Origin: Candidatus Altimarinota bacterium
GTDB lineage: Bacteria > Patescibacteriota > Gracilibacteria > BD1-5 > UBA6164
Length of the DNA stretch: 43,650 nucleotides
Reading direction: 5' to 3'
Assembly: GCA_028688895.1 (NCBI GenBank)
Contig: JAQTXG010000013.1
Location: forward strand, 1-43,650
Shown: in pieces, positions 22,927 through 32,625 of the stretch
Numbering within the stretch: the first letter of the stretch is position 1
How the letters are laid out: every line of letters starts with the position of its first letter
Position numbers and translations under genes: made by a program
The notes under the pieces: generated by a model
Database searches by the model: none
What the model saw: the letters and a program-made list of their open reading frames with translations, nothing else
Told to the model about the DNA's origin: nothing

Positions 22927-23319
22927 TTATGCTTCAATGCAATATGTGTTTTTTTCTTGTACATTGTTATCTCTTTTAATTTTTTTTATTACGAGAAAAT
23001 TCTCAACTAATACAGATAATGCTCCGATTAAAAAGCAAAAACTATAAAACGCAATATTTTCGAAAACTTCCAAAAATTCATAACTCACGGTTATCAAACC
23101 AAAAGCTAGAAATAGTGAAAAAAAATACAAAATAGCGTATTTAGTAGAATCTTCTTTGTTTAAAAATTTCCAAAATAGGAAATGGTTGATTAAAAAAGCT
23201 ATTGAGAATCCAATTAGCGTGTCAATAGTATTTACATGGAACATTATTCCAAGATAAATCAAAATTGTGCTAACTAGAATCAATATTGGGCAAATGATAT
23301 CATATATATGACTTTTCAT
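22927..23319 (-). CDS. UGA-free four-helix membrane protein, probably foreign
   Basis: I do not recognise this 130-aa protein. It has four hydrophobic segments (near 8-27, 34-51, 61-79, 87-110) and a polar Lys-rich tail. Unlike its neighbours it contains no TGA: its four glycines are GGA, GGA, GGT and GGA. It also has a canonical AGGAG 6 nt before its ATG, absent elsewhere nearby, and makes more use of codons such as GTG, ACG and CAC. It reads identically in both codes. These traits suggest recent acquisition from an organism with standard code. Confidence 0.8.
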   Translation of the reverse strand: MKSHIYDIICPILILVSTILIYLGIMFHVNTIDTLIGFSIAFLINHFLFWKFLNKEDSTKYAILYFFSLFLAFGLITVSYEFLEVFENIAFYSFCFLIGALSVLVENFLVIKKIKRDNNVQEKNTYCIEA

Positions 23320-23325
23320 TTCGTA

Positions 23326-23330
23326 CTCCT
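23326..23330 (-). promoter_or_regulatory. Canonical Shine-Dalgarno of the UGA-free gene
   Basis: AGGAG on the minus strand, 6 nt upstream of the ATG at 23319. It is unusual here because nearly all other starts lack any purine-rich SD. Confidence 0.7.
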
Positions 23331-23478
23331 AACAGTTGCAGAAAAAGAACCATATCATAATATCAAAACAATTCACTAAGTCAACTTTTTATATTAATTA
23401 TATAGCATTCATACAAAAACTATTTTACAAACAAACAAATATAATTACAATTAATCATATTATTTTATAAATGTAAAG

Positions 23479-23796
23479 ATGGAACACTTAAATTTAAACA
23501 AAAACACAGACAATTTAGATGCAATTAGAGAAAATATAGATACAATAGATTTGAAAATACTAGAATTATTCAAACTGAGATTTGAACAAGTGTTGCAAGT
23601 ATGAGAATACAAATCAAAATATGATTTACAACCACTTCAACCAGATAGATGGAATCAAGTCTTAAACAATAGAGTTCAAGTAGCAGAACAATTATGATTG
23701 GACAAAGATTTTATAATTACGATTTGGAATATCATACATGATGAAGCATTACAACTTGAACACAAAGTCACGAATACTGCCAATAGTGAAGCATAG
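23479..23796 (+). CDS. Chorismate mutase (AroQ class)
   Basis: The 105-aa all-helical domain matches AroQ chorismate mutase, which converts chorismate to prephenate. Expected active-site residues are Arg17, Arg34, Lys45 and Arg57, at the spacing of E. coli R11, R28, K39 and R51. The position of E. coli Glu52 is Trp58 here, which could alter catalysis, so the assignment is to the fold rather than activity. No other aromatic pathway gene is near. It is followed 18 nt later by the MFS gene, perhaps co-transcribed. Confidence 0.8.
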
Positions 23797-23814
23797 AATT
23801 AATATTATATTACA

Positions 23815-24993
23815 ATGAATGAAAATATAAAATCAAACATCTGGAAATTGTATACAATAACGGCTTTGGAACGGTTTATGTTATTTATACCTACTATTGT
23901 GTTATTTTTCCAAGAAAACTGATTGAATATGAGAGAAATACTTTTACTACAATCAGTTTTTTCGCTGTGAATGATTTTATTTGAAATACCTTCCGGATAT
24001 TTTTCTGATGTACTTTGAAGAAAATATACATTGGTTTTTTGATCTATTCTATGATTTTTTTGAATTTGTATATATGCATTTTCTTATTGATTTTATTGAT
24101 TTATGTTAGCTGAACTAGTCTTGTGATTATGAGCTAGTTTTATTTCAGGTACAGATTCTGCTTTGCTTTATGATACATTAGAACAAATATGAAAAACCGA
24201 TGATTACAAAAAAATAGAGTGAAAAATGTCTTCTGTTTGAAATTTTTCTGAAGCTATAGCAAGTGTTTTATGATGATTTTTAGCATTGATTAGTCTGAGA
24301 ACACCATTATATATAGAAATATTTATTATGTTTTTAACTATACCAATTTCACTTAGCTTGATAGAACCTAGTAGACATAAATACAAAAATGAAGAATGAG
24401 TTTTTAAAGAAATATTAAAAATAGTTAAATATAGTGTTCATCATCACAAAGAAGTAAAATGGCTTATTTTCTATTCAGGATTTGTATGAGCATCAACACT
24501 TACTATGGTTTGGTTTATTCAGCCTTATTTTAGTTTGGTATGATTACCACTTGCATATTTTTGATTTATGTGGTGATTGTTAAATCTATCAGTATGACTT
24601 TTTTCCCTATATGCACACAAAATAGAGAAATATCTATGAAGGAAAAAATCATTGATATCACTTATATTTTTATCATTTCTATGATATATATTAGTAGCTA
24701 TATTTCAATCACTTTGGTCTATTATATTTATATTTATATTTTATTTTGTCAGATGATTTTGATGACCAGTTATTATGGATTATATAAATAAAATAATTAG
24801 CTCAAATATGAGAGCAACAGTATTATCTATCAAAAATCTATTTGCTAGAGTAGTATATTCTATTATCTGACCATTTATATGATGGATTGCAGATATATAC
24901 TCATTTTCTCAAGCATTTGTAATATCAGGGACTATATTTTTAACACTATGAGCATTGTCACTATTATTTTTACATAAATATAAGGCATTGTAA
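23815..24993 (+). CDS. Major facilitator superfamily transporter
   Basis: The 392-aa product has twelve hydrophobic segments and the MFS loop 2-3 motif GYFSDVLGRKYTL. The first half carries GLGASFISGTDSALLYD, as in drug/metabolite exporters. The two halves are joined by a Lys/Glu-rich central loop (YKNEEGVFKEILKIVKYSVHHHKEV). The substrate is unknown. Many TGA glycines lie in the helices. It is 18 nt downstream of the chorismate mutase gene, which hints at a shared transcript but not at a shared pathway. Confidence 0.88.
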
Positions 24994-25022
24994 AAAACTC
25001 TGACATTTATCAGAGTTTTTTT
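24994..25022. terminator. Bidirectional terminator between convergent genes
   Basis: AAAACTCTGA/TCAGAGTTTT hairpin between the MFS gene (+) and the ABC-F gene (-). Confidence 0.8.
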
Positions 25023-25099
25023 CTTGTAATTAAATATCTTAGTCAATACATATCCAGCACCAAAACTAAAAATAATTAATATAAACATTCAATATCACA

Positions 25100-27133
25100 T
25101 TATTCTCCAAACACTTCTGCAAAACCTACTTCAGGTTCATTAAATACATCCAATCATCCATCTCTGATTAACCATACTTTATTCGATACACTATGCAATA
25201 AATCCCTATCGTGAGAAACTATTATAGTAGTGCCATGAAATCATTCCAACATCTCCTTTATTACTTCTTTTGAATGCAAGTCTAGGTGATTTGTTGGCTC
25301 GTCCATAACAATTATATGAGGTTTTGATAAAAGCATCTTTGTTAACGCAACCTTTGCTCTTTCTCATCAAGACAGAGTTTTTATGAATTGTTCTACTTTT
25401 TCTCAAGTAATAAGCAATCATCACAAAACCGTACGAATATGTTTTTCATTTTCAAAATCTTTTTTCAATTCATCTATTATACTTAGCTCCATATCTAAGT
25501 TTTCTAGTACTTGTGAATATGATCAAATAGTTAAATTTTCGTTTATTTCTACTTTACCATTCAGTGCCTCTATTTCTCACAAAATAGTTTTTAAATATGT
25601 TGATTTTCAAGCACCATTTTTTCATATTATTCATATTTTATCACTTTTGTATACTTCTATATATTCTGGCATTTTTACTATTGGTGTAGTATATCATACT
25701 TCTACATTATATAGTTTCATAATGATTTCTGGAAGTCTTTTATCTAGATGTATTTGTATGGATTTTACCTTTGATTCATTTTCTGGTTTATCTAGTATTT
25801 CTACTTTGTCTAGCGCTTTTATCCTACTTTGTACACTTGAAGCTTTTGCACTATTAGCTCTAAATCTGTTTATATAATCAGTTTGTTTTTGTATATCTCT
25901 TTGTTGATCTACATAATCCTTCATATCTTTGTTGAAATTTGCTTCTTTTTCTATCAAGTATTGCTCATAATTACCTGGATAGATATTTATTTTTTTACCA
26001 GATATTTCTGCTATTTTCGTAGATGTATTATTTATAAATCTGATATCATGAGAGATAGATAATATTGCTTTTTTCCAGTTTCTACAAAATCTTTCCAAAA
26101 ACATTATTCCATTTATATCCAAGTGGTTTGTAGGTTCATCTAATATCAATATATCTACTTCTTGTATTAGAAATTTTGCTATTTGTACTTTTGTTTGTTC
26201 ACCTCCAGATAATTGCAATACATTAAAATCTAGTTGAGATTCTGTAAATCAAAAGTATTTAAGTATTTCTAATTGTAAATTATACTTTTTAAAACCATCT
26301 ATTTCTATTAATTCTTTACTCAGTTTTTCTATCTCTTCCCAATCTGGGCTTTCCCCCCTCCTTACTAAGGAGGGGGTTAGGGGGTGGTCTGTTTCTACCA
26401 AATACGAATTATCCTTACTCTGTATTGAGGGGGTTAGGGGGTGGTCTGTTTCTAGCAAATACGAATTATCCTTACTCTGTATTAAGGGGGTTAGGGGGTG
26501 GTCTGTTTCTACCAAATACGAGTTATCATCACTCTGTATTGAGGGGGTTAGGGGGTGGTCTTTCAATTCTTCCAATCTATATATCTTTTGATTTATTTCT
26601 GGAAATATTTCTAACATTTCTTGCCTGAGAGTATTGTCTTTTGATTTCCAGAATAAGTCTTGAGATAGATATCATATTTTTAATCCAGAAGCCAATTCTA
26701 TAATTCAGTCATTTATTTCTTCTACTCACAATATCATTTTGAGAAGAGTTGTTTTACCACATCAGTTTTTTCAAATAAGTGCTACTTTTTCATTGTTATT
26801 TATCTTGAAATTTGCTTTATGAAATAGCTCTGTTTTTTCTATATTTTTTGTTAAGTCTTTTATAGTAATCAGACTAGAAACTATTTGAGATTTACCTGTA
26901 AATAAATATTTCGGAATATTTTCTAAATCATATTCTTTGAAAACATCTTTTTTTACATGCGTTTCATCCAGTTCAAATTCTTTATCTAGATATTTATTAA
27001 GTCTTTTAAACTTAGTTTCTTCTTTGATTTTTGGATCCTGCTGACTCAAAAAATCTTCACACAATTCTTTTACTTCATTGTAAGTAAAATCAGGATGATG
27101 AGCTATTACTTTTTCTATTACTTCGTTTAACAT
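25100..27133 (-). CDS. ABC-F family ATPase with repeat insertion in the arm
   Basis: ABC-F proteins bind the ribosome E-site and correct stalled translation. The 677-aa product has two ABC domains: Walker A GKNGCGKT (122-128 region), signature LSGGE (308-312), LILDEPTNHLD; then GIIGKNGAGKST, LSWGERAKVA and VMDEPTNHLD. Between the first Walker A and the first signature, where the ABC-F arm lies, four in-frame 19-residue repeats (DHPLTPSIQSDDNSYLVET and variants) are inserted at about 191-263. An N-terminal ~90-aa extension precedes domain 1. Repeats keep the frame and the rest is intact, so the protein is probably still made. Confidence 0.92.
26354..26562 (-). repeat. GC-rich 57-bp tandem repeat inside the ABC-F gene
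   Basis: Four copies of a G-tract core on the + strand (GGGGGTTAGGGGGTGGTCT) start at 26372, 26429, 26486 and 26543, an exact 57-bp period equal to 19 codons. The copy nearest the gene's 3' side ends in a perfect 11-bp hairpin, CCCCCTCCTTA/TAAGGAGGGGG (26354-26364/26366-26376). Composition is far from the AT-rich host. Translated on the minus strand it gives the DHPLTP motif, the usual product of this palindromic repeat type when it enters genes. Confidence 0.9.
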
Positions 27134-27297
27134 TTATTTTTATTATAATAATATTTTTACAATAGTATTTCAAAAATGAAATAAAGCTAATTTTATTTTT
27201 TAAAAAAATACATATTTTACAATCTTTTTAATTGACAAGCCATAACTATTATCTATTATTATCAAACAAAACATCTTTTAGATTAATAAACAAAAAT

Positions 27298-29559
27298 ATG
27301 CTAGAAATAAACAATAATGAATCAATCAGAGAAAGCGAGTTACAATCTAGACTAGATACTGAATTGATGAACTATGTATCCTCTATGGTTAGATATATTA
27401 TAAATCCACAAAACAAATTACCACCAAACCTAAAAGAAAATAATCTATGATTTATTTTTGCTTCAAATCTGTTAAATCTAGCAGCAAAACCAGATTTCAA
27501 AACAGGTATAGTAAAAGTAGATAGAGATGATGTAATAGAATCATACTATGATTTACAAAGTATTATGAATATAGAATACAAACCAGATAATAATCTGACT
27601 TATTATCCACTTTATATGATTAAGACTTCAAATTCATCTAAATTTATACATGGATTACCATATGTAGATATACTAGAAAAATGGGAAAAAGAATTTGAGC
27701 AAAATCCTGAAAAACTCGTAAAATATATAGAAAAACATAGAGCTAGATTGCATATAGATGATGATATAGAAATAGTATCAGCAAAAGTAGTGGGTAGATC
27801 TATTCATTTGAGAATAAAAAATGAGTTATTTGACGTAACTATACCACTTTGATATTCTACAAAACACCAATTATTTACAAACAAAAATTGAGAAACAATA
27901 GAGTTAAATGATTGTTATTGAAATATATTTTCACCACAATGAACAGATGCAATTAATTATTATCTGACTGATGAAGAAATAAAACAAAATATAGAAAATG
28001 CTCACAATCAATGAGCTAGATATATGGTTAACTTTTTTGCATGGAGAGCACCTGAATATGTGAGTGAGGAAAATTATAAACATTATTACCATTCAGAAGT
28101 AGATACTGATTTATCTGATGAAGAAGCGATAAGACAATATGATTGAGTTTTACATCATTTTAAAAATAATAAAAGAGTAATAGTAAAACAAGTCAATGAT
28201 AAAGACTGAAATTTTTTATCTAGTACTCAAGATCAAATATTACCAAATTATGGAACTAAAAATTGAACTGATACAGAGAAAAATAATTATAACTATTGGA
28301 AAAATACATATGAAAAAGAACTATATAGATTGGTAAATCTATGAGTAGATAGTTTTCGTATAGATTTAGCACACTGATTTCGTAAAAACAATGACTGTGA
28401 TTTACTTTACACTTTGATTTCAGATTTGGTTGTATATGCAGAACTTAAACTAAAGAAAAAAATATTTTTTGTCTTGGAAACATATGACTTTTCAAACTTC
28501 TGAGGTACAACTCCAGCTACTTTTCGTGATTGGAATAACAATTTTTCATACCCAGCAGTAAAAGTATATCACAAGGAAACAGAAGAAAAATTTTCAGATA
28601 TAAAATCATATAATTGATTAGATCATTTAATACAAGACTTACATTGGTTATTACAAGATATACGTGGTATTCATGGTGAAATGATGGCAGCTTCTACATT
28701 TGATGACTTTACTTTGTTTGATATAGCCAAAAATTCTGGCATAGATTTCAAACATATAATTGAAATGGAAATGCTTTTAGGTAAAGCTGGATACAATATA
28801 CTTTCATTAGATAGAGATTTTTTATGAGAACATTGAGAAATAATTCCAACTGTACCAGGATGACGTGAAGAATACTATGGAACAGGTAAATTTATAACTC
28901 ATAGTTTGTCATCATCAGATGAATTTCAGATACATTTAGATAAAAATTCAAAATCTATTTATGAAAGCTCAGACTCTATAAATACACTTAGAAAAATAAA
29001 TGATTACTGAGAAATAAGTTGAATATCAATAGACAAAAATAACAAAAAATTGATTTTCCATTTTAGTGACAATTCCAAAAGGATTTTTGACTTTTATATA
29101 CTTATGAATGGTTGAACTCCATATACAGAATTATGAGTTAATGATGATAACTTATTATCAAAAGATACTACAGAGAAACTAATAAAATTAGAAGAACTAG
29201 AAAATAAATGGAAAAAAGAAATGCAATTATTTATGCTAACTAATCAATCAATAAAAAAGCAAGTACCAAATGTATATAATCACGATTTTTGGCAAGAATT
29301 TGCTAATTATATCAGACTTGAGGCTTGGAATGATAAATCTATAGAAGAATGGGATACATTTAAACAAGAGGCTTATTTTATGTTAAATAGAGAAAAATTA
29401 ATCAAAAATTATCTAGATTATAAAAATATAGATTACACAGATTTAGATAACATAGAATTATCAATAGATACTACAGTACTTAGAAAACAACTACAAAAAG
29501 AAGTAAAAAGAATACTAAATAAATCAATAAAAAAATTCTACCCTGATTTAGTTATTTAA
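27298..29559 (+). CDS. Alpha-amylase-like (GH13-type) glycoside hydrolase
   Basis: The 753-aa product contains VDSFRIDLAHGF, the GH13 region II with nucleophile Asp356, and FVLETYDF, the region III with acid/base Glu394. A later TFDDF (Asp469-Asp470) may be the region IV aspartate. There is no signal peptide, so it is likely cytoplasmic. N- and C-terminal regions (about 1-190 and 600-753) do not match a simple amylase and the C-terminus is charged and helical. Substrate (alpha-glucan or sugar phosphate) is not defined. A 72-aa protein gene follows 10 nt later. Confidence 0.8.
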
Positions 29560-29569
29560 TATTTAAAAT

Positions 29570-29788
29570 ATGGAAACTTTTACTATAAAATGAGTAGAAT
29601 TAAGAGTAGGAAATAAAATAAACATTTATTCGAATACAAAGGCACTTTGAGTACCAAAATGATATTTAACTATAAAAAAATTTTACAAGGTAAATGACAG
29701 AGTACATGTTGAATTTAAAAATTCTACAAATACAAGTATTGTTTGACCTTTGGAAATTCTAGAAATAATTGATTTTAGAAAAGTATAA
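29570..29788 (+). CDS. Small beta-rich protein of unknown function
   Basis: The 72-aa product (METFTIKGVELRVGNKIN...) has four TGA glycines and alternating hydrophobic residues suggesting a small beta-barrel. No motif is recognised. It starts 10 nt after the glycoside hydrolase stop and is followed by a terminator, so the two form an operon. Confidence 0.65.
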
Positions 29789-29813
29789 AACAAATTAATC
29801 AAGCAAAACAAAT

Positions 29814-29844
29814 AAAAAAGATTTTCTCACAGAAAATCTTTTTT
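29814..29844 (+). terminator. Terminator after the glycoside hydrolase operon
   Basis: AAAGATTTTCT/AGAAAATCTTT hairpin with T-run. Confidence 0.8.
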
Positions 29845-30005
29845 ATAACAAGCTTATGAAAATATTTCCTTGTTTATATTATTATGCATTTGCATTATAT
29901 ATAAACTAATAATATATACTAGAAAAATAATCACAATATATTAAGATACTTGAATAATAAGCCAAATAATTATGGTGACAAATTATTATCATCACACACT
30001 AAATT

Positions 30006-30046
30006 ATTAATTATTAATTATTCATTATTCATTATTCATTATTCAC
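30006..30046 (-). repeat. GAATAATGA-type repeat forming a gene 3' end
   Basis: Read on the minus strand the sequence repeats GAATAATGA then drifts to ATTAATAATTA. The last codons and stop of the methyltransferase gene (NNE-stop) lie inside it. A second copy lies at 6389-6427. Confidence 0.7.
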
Positions 30047-30559
30047 AACCTTATACTCATAAATATTATTCTGTTTATCTTTCTTGTGTTTTTCCTCAAT
30101 AAAGTAATCATTTTCCATTTTGAAACAATACGATACAAATCTAGATCATTTTTTCATTTCACTTTTCAATTTTGAGAACAATTTATTTTTCAATGTTTCA
30201 GGTAATCAAAATACATATAATACATCATACTTTGAATAATCTATTTTTAAAGCATTTCAATAAATTATTTCAATATTGTTTAATCTACTAAAACTCACTT
30301 TTATTTTTGAAACTAAGTATAAAAAAGGGGATAACTCTATTCAAATTACCTGAGATTCAGGATTATGTTTTGATATAAATATCGATACTCTTGCTGTCCC
30401 ACATCATATTTCTAAAAATTTTTCTCATTTCTTAAGTTTTACTACATTGTTTATCCTATCCAAATCTTGTTTTCTAGTTGGTACCCATGGAGCTAGTGAT
30501 AAAAACGACAAAACAGATATGATAAATACTGTATAGAAAATTAATAAAATGTAATTCAT
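30032..30559 (-). CDS. Membrane-anchored SAM-dependent methyltransferase
   Basis: The 175-aa protein has one N-terminal hydrophobic segment (about 3-24) and then a class I methyltransferase core: FLEIGCGTARVSIFI (motif I, around residue 50) and VIGIELSPFLYLV (motif II acidic residue). LPETLKNKLFSKLK matches the post-motif region of the small DOT1/methyltransferase-type proteins in reduced genomes. Substrate unknown. The C-terminal end is formed by the GAATAATGA repeat, so the true ancestral terminus may have been replaced. Confidence 0.8.
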
Positions 30560-30906
30560 TTAACAAATATAAAGTTTTAAATACAAAAAAAAGATTTTAC
30601 TAATAATTATAATATAAATAAAAAAAATATCAAAAATAAAGTATAAATCTAGATATAGTCTATATGCTCAGAAAAATCAAACCATTTACAAATAATGAAA
30701 ATATATTATAGTTAATTTGTGGCTCAAATAAGTCAAAACTTGTATACATTTTTTACAATTTTTACTTGCATATTATATAAAAAATTTTATAATAAAATAG
30801 TTCAATAAAGACTATAAGTAATTTGATTGGCATTTTAAAAAACTAATTTATTAAATAGATTTTATTGATGACTTATATTTTAATTTTATTTTCTAATTAT
30901 ATTATT
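30560..30906. other. AT-rich intergenic region
   Basis: This 347-bp divergent gap between the methyltransferase (-) and the repeat surface protein (+) holds no ORF or RNA I can support. It should contain both promoters; AT content is too high to select one with confidence. Confidence 0.5.
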
Positions 30907-32583
30907 ATGCATAAAATAATAAGAAAAATAGTAAGTGTAATATCACTTATCGCTATCTTGTGAAGTAATTATGTATTTAGTTCTCAAACATACGCTGAAG
31001 AATTAATCACTACATGAGTAGAATCTATATACTTACTACCATTGGTCGAAGATTTTGAAAAAGAAACTAACATTTCATTTGAAAGACATAGAAGAAATGG
31101 ATTTGATAATGAATGATATGACAGAAATGGATTCGACAATGAATGATATGACAGAAATGGATTCGACAATGAATGATATGATAGAAATGGATTCGACAAT
31201 GAATGATATGATAGAAATGGATTCGACAATGAATGATATGACAGAAATGGATTTGATAATGAATGATATGACAGAAATGGATTTGACAATGAATGATATG
31301 ACAGAAATGGATTTGACAATGAATGATATGACAGAAATGGATTCGACAATGAATGATATGACAGAAATGGATTCGACAATGAATGATATGACAGAAATGG
31401 ATTTGACAATGAATGATATGACAGAAATGGAAACTATAAATGAAAATGAAAAAAATATAAACCAGAAACTAGTATAAAACAATATTGAAGTATCGATTGA
31501 TGGAAATTTAACGATTTAAATGGTTCTTGATATTGGAATGACGGTAGTCAATCTGGTAGCATTGCAGAACCAGGATTAAATTGATTTGAAATAACTCTAC
31601 AATCTATTGATTTAACTAAAACTTATACATGAGTTACATATACTGATTCATTTTGGTGAGAATGATACTTTACATTTACTTGAGTATTAGTATGAACTTA
31701 CAAGTTATGTGAGGTAAATCAATCAGGTTGGAATCAAACTCATCCAGATGAAAATATGAATAATGTAGTTAATTGATGTCACAAAGTTGAAGTATTACCA
31801 AATACAAATACTAGACTTTATTTTGGTAATCACTATGTATGAGTTACTGAAACATGAACTGGTACAACTGAAACTTGATCAGGATCTACTGAAACTTGAT
31901 CAGGATCTACTGAAACTTGATCAGGAACAACTGAAACTTGAACTGGTACAACTGAAACATGAACTGGTACAACTGAAACTTGAACTGGTACAACTGAAAC
32001 ATGAACTGGTACAACTGAAACATGAACTGGTACAACTGAAACTTGAACTGGTACAACTGAAACTTGAACTGGTACAACTGAAACATGAACTGGTACAACT
32101 GAAACTTGAACTAGTACGACACAATTAACAAATGTACAACAAGTAATTAATAGAAGTAGTAGTGGTGGTTGAGGTGGATGAAGATGAGTTAGAAAACTTA
32201 TATCATATGATGTAAAAAACACTGTAGAAGCAGCATGATTATGATGAAATACAGAAGAAAATATAGTTAAACATTACAATGAATATCTAGAAAAATTAAA
32301 TAGACTAAGTGATATTATAAAAGCTGAAAATCCAGAATTGGATCAAGAGAAAAAAATACTACAAAATTATTTAGAAGGCACTTATGTATCATCTAAATAC
32401 AAAAATCAAATAAACAATGTAATAAAAAAATTAGCTAAATTAGATAAAGAGAAAAAACAAGAAATGATATTAAAATTGTTTGCTAAACTAGAAGCAGCAG
32501 AAATAAAATTTGAAAATAATAACTCAATTTTAAATCTAATATCTTACTTGAAACTAAAATTATCTATAGCTTATTCAAGTTAA
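30907..32583 (+). CDS. Exported surface protein with two minisatellite repeat regions
   Basis: The 558-aa product has a signal peptide (cleavage near Ala30), then eleven perfect or nearly perfect copies of RNGFDNEGYD (residues 63-172). Next is a beta-rich domain (about 185-310) with GYFTFTGVLVGTYKLCEVNQSGW, like Sdr B/SpaA-type repeat domains. Thirteen copies of TTETGTG-type heptads follow (314-404), then a Ser/Gly hinge (SSSGGGGGG) and a helical Lys/Glu/Asn-rich C-terminal region. It looks like a stalk-type adhesin or matrix protein. Start, frame and end are continuous in table 25 only; in other frames the repeats make false ORFs. Confidence 0.85.
31093..31422 (+). repeat. 30-bp coding minisatellite, 11 units
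   Basis: Units encode RNGFDNEGYD, with a period of exactly 30 bp from 31093. Variation is confined mainly to third bases (TTT/TTC, GAT/GAC). A partial twelfth unit (RNG) follows. Confidence 0.95.
31846..32118 (+). repeat. 21-bp coding minisatellite, about 13 units
   Basis: Units of ACT-GAA-ACW-TGA-ACT-GGT-ACA give a TETGTGT heptad. Variants with TCA-GGA-TCT occur near the start. The repeat depends on TGA=Gly to stay open. Confidence 0.95.
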
Positions 32584-32589
32584 AACATC

Positions 32590-32617
32590 AAAAAAGACAC
32601 TTTTGTGTCTTTTTTTG
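32590..32617. terminator. Bidirectional terminator between surface protein and transglutaminase
   Basis: AAAAAGACAC/GTGTCTTTTT hairpin with short loop, between convergent genes. Confidence 0.85.
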
Positions 32618-32625
32618 ATTTCAAC

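Noticed and set aside
24780-25100. Minus-strand frame following the ABC-F stop, with a hydrophobic start (MGYGMFILIIFSFGAGYVLTK)
   Set aside because: The first 25 residues look like a membrane helix and the ATG overlaps the ABC-F stop (TAATG). But the frame runs on through the terminator and antisense to the MFS gene with no early stop, so it is not supported as a gene.
26345-26567. Regular repeats spaced like a CRISPR array
   Set aside because: Spacers are also repeated (near-identical), the period is 57 bp, it lies in-frame inside an ABC-F gene and no cas gene is present.
30984-31482. Long ORFs on both strands across the 30-bp repeats, such as SNPFLSYHSL or STMNDMTEMD repeats
   Set aside because: They are other-frame readings of one minisatellite and have no signals. 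The table-25 frame with signal peptide and TGA glycines explains the sequence.
31787-32222. ORFs across the TETGTGT repeats in other frames (LELVQLKHE, VSVVPVH repeats)
   Set aside because: They are artefacts of the 21-bp periodicity; the frame continuous with the exported protein is the real one.
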